A stretch of 64,000 nucleotides of DNA from Nipponacmea schrenckii (taxonomy: Eukaryota > Mollusca > Gastropoda > Lottiidae), in the NCBI GenBank assembly GCA_030562195.1, contig CM060203.1, positions 6,152,208-6,216,207 of the forward strand, given 5' to 3'. The position numbers and the translations under genes were made by a program. Below the pieces are notes generated by a model. The model did no database searches and had not been told where the DNA came from. It worked only from the letters and a program-made list of their open reading frames with translations. Below are positions 41,916-52,755 of this stretch, one piece after another (position 1 is the first letter of the stretch; each line of letters begins with the position of its first letter).

Positions 41916-42522
41916 GTTTTGAAACGTAGTATGTAATAAACCTAAAAGTAGTATATCTATATATTTTGTGTTTAGAAACGTAGTATGTAATAATCCTAGA
42001 AGTAGTATATCTATAAATCTTGTGTATTGAAACGTAGCATGTAATAAACCTAGAAGTAGTATATCTATATATCTTGGCCTTTGAAACGTAGTATGTAATA
42101 AACCTAAAAGTAGTATATCTATATATTTTGTGTTTAGAAACGTAGTATGTTATAAACCTAGAAGTAGTATATCTATAAATCTTGTGTTTTGAAACGTAGT
42201 ATTTAATAAACCTAGAAGTAGTATATCTATATATCTTGTGTTTTAGAAACATAGTAGTCTATGTAATAAAGTAAGAAGTAGTATATCTATATATCTTGTG
42301 TTTAGAAACATAGTATGTAATAAACCTAGAAGTAGTATATCTATATATCTTGTGTTTTGAAACGTAGTTTGTAATAAATCTAGAAGTAGTATATCTATAT
42401 ATCTTGTGTTTTGAAACGTAGTATGTAATAAACCTAGAAGTAGTATATCTATATATCTTGTGCTTTGAAACGTAGTATGTAATAAAGTAAGAAGTAGTAT
42501 ATCCATATATCTTGTGTTTTAA
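41858..42522. repeat. 54-bp minisatellite, about 12 copies
   Basis: Unit GAAACGTAGTATGTAATAAA, CCTAGAAGTAGTATATCTAT, ATATCTTGTGTTTT. It begins with the right arm of the fold-back at 41781-41915. Minus-strand open frames across it are artefacts. Confidence 0.95.
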
Positions 42523-43494
42523 ATGCTTATGTTCCAGCTTCTATATGTCTTATAAAAAAAGTATAAGTAATGGTTAATCAATATAGAACCAGAAACCAGC
42601 ACACTGCCCTCCCACACGACCTGGGGTATACTAGTAATTTAAATAACTATAATTGTTTAAGACATATTTATCAAACGCCAGATATCGACTGACCAGTACA
42701 CCAGATGGCCGGACAGCTCTTGTTTAATTCCTAATGATGGTTCCTGGCAGAAAGATAGTGTTTTCTTAAATTCACAAACGTGTAGAACTTGTAGAATTGA
42801 GGTGTGTAAAATTTGTACCTTCTCTTGGATTCTCTGTGTTATGTTCTGTCTGGAATCACTGCAATAATAACGTTACCAACATTTAGATCATTAACATACA
42901 TTCTGTTTATTCATAAAAAAGAACTTCGAACTTCGAACTTAAAGTCCCGTACCTCTGCCTTCGTAAATAAATCACCAGTACAAAGTTTCATATAGAAATT
43001 GTAAATTTGTATTGCCGTGGGTCTGAAGATATCGGGAATTGATCTCGTTCTAGATTTCCTGACAGTGGTTATCTAGCTAACCTATAGAATCATCAACTTT
43101 AAAGAATGAGATAACGGTAATATAGTTGTACGAAAAGAATTGTAAAAAGTATTATTTTAATATAATTGTGTATCTGGAGTTTAGCCTGCGGTTTGAACCA
43201 TTCAAATTAAAAGTATTAACTATTGGATAATTCTAAAACACAGCAAAGAATAGTACAGACAAGAACAGAGCAGAACAGAACAGAAAAATTCAATTTAAAA
43301 CACCAACTGATTAGTGTTATCTTTTTTCTGGAATATATAATTCAATGTTGTATGGACAAACAGTTTGGCTCTAGTAAGATGACAGGTAAGACTACCAACT
43401 TCATTAAGCGACCATTTTTGAATATTCCCTTGAGTGGTCTCTGTATACAGGTTGTCCTGTAGTTGTATAATGAAGTAGTACAATAACTGCCTAT
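42523..43494. other. Intergenic, no recognised feature
   Basis: No gene recognised. It contains a short AGAACAGAGCAGAACAGAAC simple stretch at about 43262-43285. Confidence 0.3.
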
Positions 43495-43602
43495 AAAATC
43501 AGCTGATGAAGCTCACGATTATAAAACCAGCTGATGGAGCTCACGATTATAAAACCAGCTGATGGTTCTCACGATTATAAAACCAACTGATGGAGTTGAC
43601 GA
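43495..43602. repeat. 28-bp tandem repeat, 4 copies
   Basis: AAAACCAGCTGATGGAGCTC plus ACGATTAT, four times; the last copy diverges. It shares CAGCTGAT..AGCTC with the 56-bp satellite and may be distantly related. Confidence 0.8.
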
Positions 43603-43734
43603 TGTGGTCCATATCGCCTTTCTTGACACTCGAAGATTGTTATTGCTGTATACCATGATGAGTTAGCATGAATATGATCTCGTATCACGAAATGAATGGG
43701 GTTTAATGTTTATTTTTCTGTGCCTGATGGTTAA

Positions 43735-43890
43735 ATGAATAATGGCAACGCCATGCAGTGTTCAATAAGGAAAATTGTTAGGATAGCAGCCTCTTCTTTT
43801 TCGTTTTCAAACTGTTCCATGCGACCGACTAGACGCTTTTCCTTGGCATTCCCTCTGACCTGCATTACGTACAGGGGTTAAACAGAAATA
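43735..43890 (-). mobile_element. SINE-like dispersed repeat copy, diverged
   Basis: Plus strand reads AACGCCATGCAGTGTTCAAT, GGATAGCAGCCTCTTCTTTT, TCGTTTTCAAACTG, GCGACCGACTAGACGCTTTT and CTCTGACCTGCATTACGTAC, the reverse of the family order seen at 52.5 kb. Confidence 0.6.
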
Positions 43891-44644
43891 TAACTTTATC
43901 AGGAAAACCAAACTGTACATAAGAGTAAAAAAGTAAGTGGTAAATTCAAACGACACGAGAATAACAAGTATTTATTGATATAGGTTTATAAGATATTATT
44001 TCAAACCGTCGTGGGATACAATAGATGTTATAATGAGACGATATGTGGGAGTATACAGTCTATATCTCAAACCCATTCACCATGGGTTATATACATAACC
44101 ACACGTCCAGTTTCAAACACTTCTTGTCAACGTATCTCTTTTACCTATATCTATCTCGTATCGAGATTTATCTATTTTAATGTCGAGGGGTGACAGGACA
44201 ATTTTATTTCACAATTTTGCCTCAACTGAGAATCGATTTTCATAATTTTTAGCAATTAGTCATTAAAATTCGATGCGAATTCTAGACGAATTATGTCCCT
44301 TTATTTACAGAACTAATCTATATCAAAATAACACCTCAATACCTCGCCGTATTACCCAGTATAATCTGATGGTAAAGTAAATAATAGATCTAAAATAGAA
44401 TTAAAAAAAGACACATCAATTCGGATCATGATAACTGGGATATAAAAACGTAACAAACGTATAACAAGATGTCCAATTAGGGCCCGAAATAAGGATTTTT
44501 TGACAAAAATGTGAAAAATGGTCCTAATAATTCAAAAAGGATCGAATCGGACGTCTGGAGTACATGTGACCATTATTCGGAGAAGTCGAAACGTTGCTAG
44601 TGAGTACACGGTTCCGTTTAAATTCTTTAAAAGTTTTAACTATG

Positions 44645-44780
44645 AAATATATATACTATTGTCCTGTCGTCTAACGTTTCGGCTAAATGTCTTCTTCAGA
44701 AAACAGAAGTTTATGGTCATATTGTTCTCGTTCTATAGAATATATAAACTACTGAGGACAGGACAATAGTATATATTTTT
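44645..44780. repeat. Fold-back element with 24-bp arms
   Basis: AAATATATATACTATTGTCCTGTC (44645-44668) is inverted at 44757-44780 with one mismatch. The loop holds TAACGTTTCGGCTAAATGTC and TTCTTCAG, phrases reminiscent of a dispersed animal repeat with CGAAACGTT and GAAGAAG motifs. No coding capacity. Confidence 0.7.
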
Positions 44781-45424
44781 AATTGTTTTTCCCCTATTAT
44801 GGGAATTTGTGATATAATTGAACCGTATATCTATTACGTTTTTTGTCTTTAAATTGGTTTTATATTCACAGCGCAGCTGTGTGGAGCCTCTAAAAGAGAA
44901 ATAGTGTTGACAAACCAAGATGCAGAATGGCACTAGGTGTATTAATCACGACAGGACTGGTCGTGAACAATGTAAACAAATTCTAAAAATAACAATGAGC
45001 ATCAAATTGTCGTATTTTTTAATGAAATTCTTGTGCGAATAATGAATTTTTTTATTGGACCACGCCTACTGAGATTACAGTGTTCTGGTTAGGGTAGGTC
45101 GGGGAGATTATTTTTGATGTATTGCGAAACGATGGCAGTAACTGAATGGATGTCTAAAATTTATTATTATTTCTATATCTATTTGATCGACCTAGACTCG
45201 TTGATGACCTGGTTAAGGATTAATATATTTATGGAAACCTTCAGGATAAATAGAAGACATATTTTTCTATAATTTGACGTTAATTTTTCTTGAATCCGCA
45301 TATCATTTGTCCATCAAATACCCAAAAACTACTTGAAAAACTTTGGAGAATATTTATATAGATTTCAGTCAAGATTTTTGTAACCTACTTAACAAATTAG
45401 ACTGGCTCTTTAAGTATGTTCCTT
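44781..45424. other. Intergenic, no recognised feature
   Basis: AT-rich, no gene recognised. Confidence 0.3.
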
Positions 45425-45505
45425 CATTATGCACTATGGCGTTGTCCGTCTCTATGAGCCTATAAAGTAGGACGTAAAACTCCATTCATTTCATGTTTGT
45501 AATAT
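45425..45505 (+). mobile_element. SINE-like repeat, 3' fragment
   Basis: TATGGCGTTGTCCGTCTCTA, GAGCCTATAAAGTAGGACGT and AAAACTCCATTCATTTCATG correspond to the tail of the family. A (CT)n microsatellite lies at 45597-45614. Confidence 0.6.
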
Positions 45506-45819
45506 TATTGTATTGTTAATATAACACTATTGGTCTGTAAGAAAGTAAACTTTCTCTACCTAATGACTCGAACATGCTGTGGAATTTACCATTGCAACTC
45601 TCTCTCTCTCTCTCGTCGGTAAACCTTGAAGATCAAATTTCACTTTCTAAATAGTCTTAAAGAGACCCAACTGTATTTAAAACACAGTCCTAGTCGTCGT
45701 TTATCGTCTAGGTATTGATATACGTTACGTTTATTTTCTGTTGATTATTTCAATCAAACTGATTAAAAATACAGCTCTAGATATTTCATTGTCAATTTAA
45801 TTAAAAAAATTAAAATTTC

Positions 45820-46500
45820 AAACTTGGTCAATATGATTATATATCCGATTATATATCCATCAATGGGACTAACTGGGTGTCGCGATTTAAAATGGAATCT
45901 TTATATAACAAGATATATACACGGTTTAAAGGGGCACTTCCTCTTAGAATGGACATACAATTTCAAACTTGGTCAATAACATTATACATGTATATTCATC
46001 AGTTAGACCTACAAGGTGTCATGACTAAAGAATAGAATCTCTATATAACATGCTATATCTATTAAACTAAATTATTATTGAAAACACTTCTAACTTAAAC
46101 TTGGTCAATAAGGGTATATATTCATCAGTTAGACCTACCAGGTGTCATGACTAAAGAATAGAATCTCTATATAACATGCTATATCTATTAAACTAAGTTA
46201 TTATTGAAAACACTTCAAACTTAAACTTGGTCAATAAGAGTGTGTATTCATCAGTTGGACTTACCAGGTGTCATGATTAAAGAATAGAATCTCTATATAA
46301 CATGATATATCTATTAAACTAAGTTATTATTGAAAAACACTTCTAACTAAAACTTGGACAATAAGAGTATATATTCATCAGTTAGAATAGAATCTCTATA
46401 TAACATGATATATCTATTAAACTAAGTTATTATTGAAAAACACTTCTAACTAAAACTTGGACAATAAGAGTATATATTCATCAGTTAGACTTACCAGTGA
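45820..46500. repeat. About 129-bp tandem repeat, 5 copies
   Basis: AACTTGGTCAATAAGAGTAT, ATATTCATCAGTTAGAC, ACCAGGTGTCATGACTAAAG and AATAGAATCTCTATATAACA recur in order from about 45945. The last two units are shortened, and one lacks the CCAGGTGTC block. A more diverged copy starts near 45815. Confidence 0.8.
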
Positions 46501-47440
46501 TTTAATTACAAATTTGTATCTTTTTAATTTCTGATATTTTAACTCTTTATTGTAATTAAACAACTTTTCTACCAAATGTTTGTTTATAATCAGAATAATT
46601 TTCAAGATATAATTAGATAATAAGGTAGTTTGGGGTACAACAATAGGGAACAATCCCAGTTCCCATCTTTGTGTGAGAAAAAACAGAGAAAGCGCCACTT
46701 TAAGTATGTAATACGGTCGACTGTGGTATTGGGTATGTAATATAGAGGTGTAGTGGTAAGATCTGACGAAGGGGAGAAGAATATAGGAGATAATATAACC
46801 TCATTATGCTTTAATATACTCGTAAACACTTCGTTTATCTCGGGATATCTTTTGCTTGTTTTGTGTAAAAAATAACAGTAAAATAAATCAGAAGGTAAGT
46901 GAATATTTTTAATATTTTAAAAGAAATGTGATAAACAGTGAAGAGTATTCTGTATAGTTATGTTATGACATTCATCTCGTAATCTCAGTCGGTCTGTTTA
47001 ATCACAAACACAACTAGAACTCAATATAACTCAAAACCTGAACATATTTCATCAGATTAAAGTTATAATGTATTAGTGAAAGGCTTAAAGCAGTCCAATA
47101 AGTTTAATAATGATTCAAGGTCCACATGTTACATCATTATTAAACACATTGGACTCCTTAAGGACCATTAACCTACATGTACTTAAAATACGGATTACAC
47201 AATCAATTAATAATAACAACTACTCATGCACGTGCGATCATTTAACTATGGTTTAAACGGAAGTGATATTTTTCAGTAACTTTATCTGGCCAAAATATGA
47301 CGTCGCATTAGTCCAAAATTTGCAGCAGTTTTGAAAATATAATATACTCTTGGCATAATTTGGATAATGGTCCGTAAAAATGGTGACGTCACATCTGTAA
47401 AAACAATACACTTCAAATTACTGTCATTTCAGTCAAGGTA
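46501..47440. other. Region downstream of QPRT, no gene
   Basis: AT-rich sequence with short minus-strand open frames (46450-46829) that I do not support. Confidence 0.3.
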
Positions 47441-47462
47441 TAAAAACGAAATTCGTAATAGG

Positions 47463-47468
47463 TTTATT
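47463..47468 (-). promoter_or_regulatory. AATAAA overlapping the QPRT stop codon
   Basis: Minus strand reads GTTCAATAAACC, so the last sense codon CAA, the stop TAA and the next A form AATAAA. I saw no other AATAAA close downstream. If used, the mRNA would have a 3' UTR of only about 15-30 bases. Confidence 0.35.
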
Positions 47469-48405
47469 GAACTGGCAGGTTTCTTGGATCCTTCCCATCC
47501 TTTTGAATTTTCATAGAAAAATCCACCACAGAATATCCTTGAGTAAGACAACCCAGTGAGACGACGTCGACGTTAGGAACACAATAATCTACCAAATTCG
47601 ATATAGTTATGCCACCACTAACTTCAATAATGACGTGAGGAAACTGGCGTTTCAATTCAGCCGAGGTACTAACTAGAATTCCAGGGGTAAAATTGTCCAA
47701 CATGATCACGTCTGTTCCGGCAGTTCCCGCCTCTTGAGCTTCTTCCAGACTGCGGCATTCCACCTCGATCTTGTGACTGAATCCACCTACAATCTTAGCG
47801 TCTTTAACAGCCTGTGTAATACTACCAGCTGTCCAGATATGGTTATCTTTCAACATGATCATAGAAGATAGATCGTATCTATGAGTTGTCGCCCCTCCGA
47901 CTAACAACGCATATTTCTCCACTAATCTAAAACCAGGTGTAGTTTTCCTAGTTCCAGCCACTTCTCCATTCCATCCACAACTTTTAGCTACACAATTCAG
48001 TTCCCTTGATAGTGAAGCAATTCCACTAGCACGTGTAAGAACATTGAGAGCAATACGTTCTGCTAGCAAGAGTTGTCGAACTTTCCCGGTGACCGACGCC
48101 ACAGTTTGAATAGGTTCAAGACTTTGACCTTCTTTAAAGTACCATTCCACTTCCAAATCTAATTCTTTAAATATAGCATTAACAAAGGGAACCCCGGCTA
48201 AAACTCCAGCACCTTTTAAAAGAATAACCGATGTTTCTGGCTTTTCGCCCACCACAAAGCCACCGTAATCAAAATTAGGGGTGTCCTCCTTCAACCATTC
48301 CCGGGCAAGATGGCGTAATGTTACAGGACTCAATATACACGGTAGTCGCTCGTTGTAGACATTATTTAAAGTCTTCTCATTCGACACAAGTTCTGCCTTC
48401 GCCAT
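47464..48405 (-). CDS. QPRT: Quinolinate phosphoribosyltransferase (nicotinate-nucleotide pyrophosphorylase), intronless
   Basis: 313 residues, complete. The enzyme joins quinolinate and PRPP to make nicotinate mononucleotide, CO2 and PPi, the step where tryptophan catabolism enters NAD synthesis; it acts in the cytosol as an oligomer. Seen: an N-terminal domain to about 125, then the type II PRTase barrel with GTRKTTPGFR (151-160), K164, GGATTHR (170-176), MLKDNH (184-189), EVECRS (214-219), VIMLDN (233-238) and EVSGGI (261-266). These basic, acidic and glycine residues bind quinolinate and PRPP in the known family; none is missing. Human QPRT is 297 residues, so the length fits. The start ATG has a good context (AAAAATGGC). 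No intron interrupts it, unlike the vertebrate gene. The stop codon is embedded in a polyadenylation signal. It looks functional; no poly(A) remnant suggests a retrocopy, though that origin is possible. Confidence 0.95.
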   Translation of the reverse strand: MAKAELVSNEKTLNNVYNERLPCILSPVTLRHLAREWLKEDTPNFDYGGFVVGEKPETSVILLKGAGVLAGVPFVNAIFKELDLEVEWYFKEGQSLEPIQTVASVTGKVRQLLLAERIALNVLTRASGIASLSRELNCVAKSCGWNGEVAGTRKTTPGFRLVEKYALLVGGATTHRYDLSSMIMLKDNHIWTAGSITQAVKDAKIVGGFSHKIEVECRSLEEAQEAGTAGTDVIMLDNFTPGILVSTSAELKRQFPHVIIEVSGGITISNLVDYCVPNVDVVSLGCLTQGYSVVDFSMKIQKDGKDPRNLPVQ

Positions 48406-51400
48406 TTTTCACTAGAATGGAGTAAAAGTTAATTTCAACATACAGCAATCCTTCTATATCCACAGAGCACCCCAAAACACCTTTCGAATATCTAAAACAA
48501 GTACCACTTAGACTTTTCCTCGGCACACTATTGTCTGTTCATCGACAGCTATTTGTACTGCTTGTCAATGAGAAAATCCGACTTCAGTTCGTCTGCAATA
48601 AATACAATATATTTATATTTCGAGATGTAAGAGGAAAAGCACCAAGTTACTTACCGTTATCCTCCAATAAAACACAACAAATCAGAGACAAACGGATATT
48701 GATATATCTACATGTTGTATATAATAATAGATACAAATGATAATGTTTTTAAATCAATCAAAGATGGTCACATCTAGGTGACCTTTGACCCATTTGACAG
48801 CAGAATACCCAAAACTGTGATGGAAGATAAACATTGAGATAAGATTGTTATACATGTAGTAATAAACAATATAGTAACTGTCAGGGTAGATTTAAACAAA
48901 CCTGATGATAAGGTTACAATATCCACGGTGGTCCATGCCCCCCCCCCTACCTCCCCACCTTAGAAACATGATATATAGGAACTGTTTACCACAGACACCA
49001 GCACTGCTTTACATTGAACATCAGAACAGTTTACTTACTATAACACCAGGGAAGTTTACTTACTATAACACCAGAGAATTTTACTTAACACCAGAACAGT
49101 TTTTACTATTTTACTATATAACATTTCTTTACTTGGAAACCGAAACCTTTCGTTCTACCCCTGGCCAACGTATTACCTTTGGCACCAAAACTGCTTACCT
49201 TGGACATCACGTTTTACCATGGTCACACAATATCTCATAAAGTCTGTGTTTTTGAGTAAAACTGTTTATAACTTTATATAGACACGGACACAACAACAAC
49301 CACTGTTTTTTTGTTTCAAATACAATGTTTCGGTGTATTCCTCCGTCGTCCTCCGGTAGTTTAGTCGTGTTTGTAATATTAAAAACAACTAAAATACTAT
49401 ATAAAGTGAGGACGTTCACTCATTAGAATACATATACATGTATCTTGAATATTGTTGTAAATCATATTGATAATCAGGCTGGTGAAGGGTATAGGTGAAA
49501 ATGGAACATGACAGATTTGCAACTGATTGAACCGCATTTGTCCTCTACCCTGTGGCTATTTATTTCCCTATTCAAGTAGTAGTATAGTATAAATATGTCA
49601 CCATGCTTTTATAAAGGCCTCGCAAAATATTTTATAACAATACCATCGGTATGCTCATTAGCAAAGTACGGGCGTAGTGTAAAGGTGGGTAGTGTATGGT
49701 ACATGATAAGTCGTAGAATAGTAAGGCGTAGGTTGAAACGGAAGGAGGTGAGTTGGGAGGGGGATATGGAAGGAGGAGGAGCAGGTAACTTGGAAAAAAG
49801 AAGTGGGGTATGATGGATTTCGAACGTTATGGATTAACTACTGAATTAAATTGGGTACTCAACAAGATTAGGCGTAACGGAGTGAGGACGCCGAGGGTAG
49901 GGAAGGGGGTTCAAGGACCTTAACCTGGGTTTTAAAACATATAAATAGTATAAACACATCATTGGTTAACTCTTGCATATTGGATCAAAACCCGAAATAT
50001 AAGTGCATTCAATATGAGTTCTGTCCTCTTTTAAAAATATGTTTATAGTTAGGTATATCTGTAGTGTGACCTTTTGTCCTTGATAATCGCCCTCTACTTC
50101 TCGGAGCCGCCACTGTCTACAAGGCAATATCTTCATATCTTTATGAGTTATAACACAAAGTTGTAAATTACCTATCATATGATAAATAAACTGCACCTAT
50201 TGTATATTATAACTGGTGCAGTGTTTAATATAAAGGTCACTGAGTACAAATCAACATCGCCTGAAGCGCTGTAGGCCTATACACTGTCCAACTTTCCATG
50301 TAAGAACTAAACGTGCTTTTGTAAGGACTTATCCGTGATTAATTCGAATCAGGGTGTAGACGAGAGGGGACGGGGCATGCCCTAATAATCATCTGACCCT
50401 AAGAGACATTGACCACCTAGCTTCTAGCATTATGCCATGTATACCAATATAAAACAGGGACACGACTTCTTACACGTACGTACAATTGCGCAGGGAAAGT
50501 TTCCTACAATAAAATATTGCCACTAGCACTACCCTGGCCATGTGAAATTTTTTTTGAAACATTCGGATATCTTTTGAAAACATACCATATTATTGAAATT
50601 AATATCCATCCAAACTTTCCATCTTTTCAGTATTTAAATATTTGATAAAACTGTTCCTAATATGACCAATTTACACCTGTAGTTCACAGACGATTCAGTT
50701 TTTAAACTTGACCTTGGAATGACCTTGATACAATTTTTCAAGTAAGGACTGACAAAATAACCCTACCTACTTGTTTATCTTTAACAATCCATCTGTAACT
50801 TCATAATTTTCAGATTATGGAGTCTGAGCGTGAAAAAAATAATCCTACTTAATCCTAGGGCCTAGGAACCTAGCCTTTAGCCTAAATATCAGGTCGCTGT
50901 CTTAGTTAGTTTCCCGCCATTGCATACCGAATGGCGTTGCTCACTGCACTGTCTTATATATCCTCAAAATGTAGTCAACTTCTCCATATTGATTTGTGTT
51001 CCATTTGTGAATAAATTCTCACCATTTCCTTATCCATTTTCCTCACAAGACGTTACTCAGACAGACGAGAACGAGACTGACCGTTATGTCATAGTTTATT
51101 CGGGAACTCTTCAGTTTTAAAGATAAGAAGGAGTGCGTACAGGGCAATATCAACCGGGGTTATTATAAGACGAGACGGGTGATAAATAATAAAAACTAGT
51201 GAATAAATAGGCTGATAATAAGTTAATAACTGAATGGAAAGGGAATAATTTGGAAGAAGATCCCACTGAGTAAGTTATATTATAATCATTGTTGATATTC
51301 GCTGGTAACATATGCTGAAGTAAGCCTATAATATGATATACATGTATTGACTGACTGTCCGCTAGTTATAGAGGTGAATAGTATAATGAGGATTTCCTGG

Positions 51401-52469
51401 TAAATTTGGTCACTGATTTGAGGTATAATGAGTGTAAATATGATTATTTGTATTATAAAGTATTGAAATATTTCAATCAATCAGATAAATATTGTGATTT
51501 AAAACATCCTGTATCTTATACAGCAGTACCGGTATAATAATAATATAAAGTTTACACTCTGTTTAATTATCTTGTTGAATATATTTTAGAACAATGTGAA
51601 AGTTTGTTGGTAATTCTTGATTGATTGATTGATTAATTGATTGGTTGGTTTGATTTTTTTGTTTTTCATTCATTCATTTCATATTGGTTCATTTCATATT
51701 GGTTCATTTCTCAAATTATAATTTATTCATTTGATTGATTCATTTCATTTCCACATTCATTCCTCAAATTATGATTTATTCATTTGATTGATTGATTGAT
51801 TCTCACAATTCCCATTCATATCCACATTCATTCATTCATACCTACATACAATACAGACAGGGCTGTCAAAGATCAATGTGACATAGAGACAATAAGGGGG
51901 GTCATCAAGTTTGATTGTTGAGGGTAAAATCTATTATTATCTATATTAACCAATCAGATTAAAGTAGGTGTTAACCCCACCCTCAGTCTGTGTTCAGGGT
52001 CGCTGTAGATTCTACAGGTATAGTTATTATTTACCTTCTTAATATATAAATTAATATTTTTCATTTCCTTTTCTTCGATATATTATTGGACTTGTATATC
52101 AAAACAACGGTTAAGATATTAGATTTATTATGACCTTGGCCAGTATTTGATATATTTACAGACTTAAATAGGGGGGGGGGCAGGAATCAAAATGAAATAT
52201 TAAATCAAAAAGAAGAGTGAATGAGGTAACTTGTAGTATATCTAATCTTGTAGAAACTAACAGTGTTTATAAAATGAATGGATTATAAATAAATATTATT
52301 TTATATTATTATGTATATTGTATATCAATCGATATTGAAAATACATTTCAAATATATCAACAGAGAACAATGTAAGGATAGTAAACCTGGTCTAACATTA
52401 TATTATATCTACTACACGCGTCTATATATCGTCAAATCTTAATCTTCGAATAGATGGTAGATTTAGACA
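48406..52469. other. Gene-poor region upstream of QPRT
   Basis: The first few hundred bases must hold the QPRT promoter, but I see no clear TATA box. The rest is AT-rich with a short triplicated GAAGTTTACTTACTATAACA motif (49020-49100) and simple GATT/ATTC repeats at 51620-51840. The open frames here show no recognisable motif. Confidence 0.3.
51615..51840. repeat. Simple repeats (GATT)n and (CATT)n
   Basis: TGATTGATTGATTGATTAAT at about 51620, then ATTCATTTCATATTGGTTCA duplicated and another GATTGATTGATTGATTC. Low-complexity microsatellite-type sequence. Confidence 0.7.
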
Positions 52470-52755
52470 TTCAGGTTTTTAAAACTAGTTTTCCCCTGGC
52501 ACTGATATAGGCAGAGGGGCTAACATGGAAAACGCGTCTAGTCGTATGGATGGGACAATAAATCAACGCTCTATTTGCTACAGTCTGTGCATGATAAAAG
52601 ACCCTTGACAGTTTGAAATCGCAAAAAGAATAGACTAATGCTGCTGTCCTGATAAAAGTTCCCTCATTACACACTGCATGGAGTTGCCTGTCTTCATTAG
52701 CCCATCAGGTGTAGAAGGTTAGGATGTGAAACTCCATTCATTTCATTTCATTTAA
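52470..52755 (+). mobile_element. SINE-like dispersed repeat, longest copy
   Basis: In order: GCGTCTAGTCGTATGGATGG, GACAATAAATCAACGC, CTACAGTCTGTGCATGATAA, GACAGTTTGAAATCGC, GCTGCTGTCCTGATAAAAGT, TCCCTCATTACACACTGCAT, TCTTCATTAGCCCATCAGGT and AAACTCCATTCATTTCATTT. It best defines the family and its ATTTCATTTCATTT tail. Confidence 0.7.

Noticed and set aside
41905..42506. Minus-strand open frames of 115 and 87 residues
   Set aside because: Read-through of the 54-bp minisatellite.
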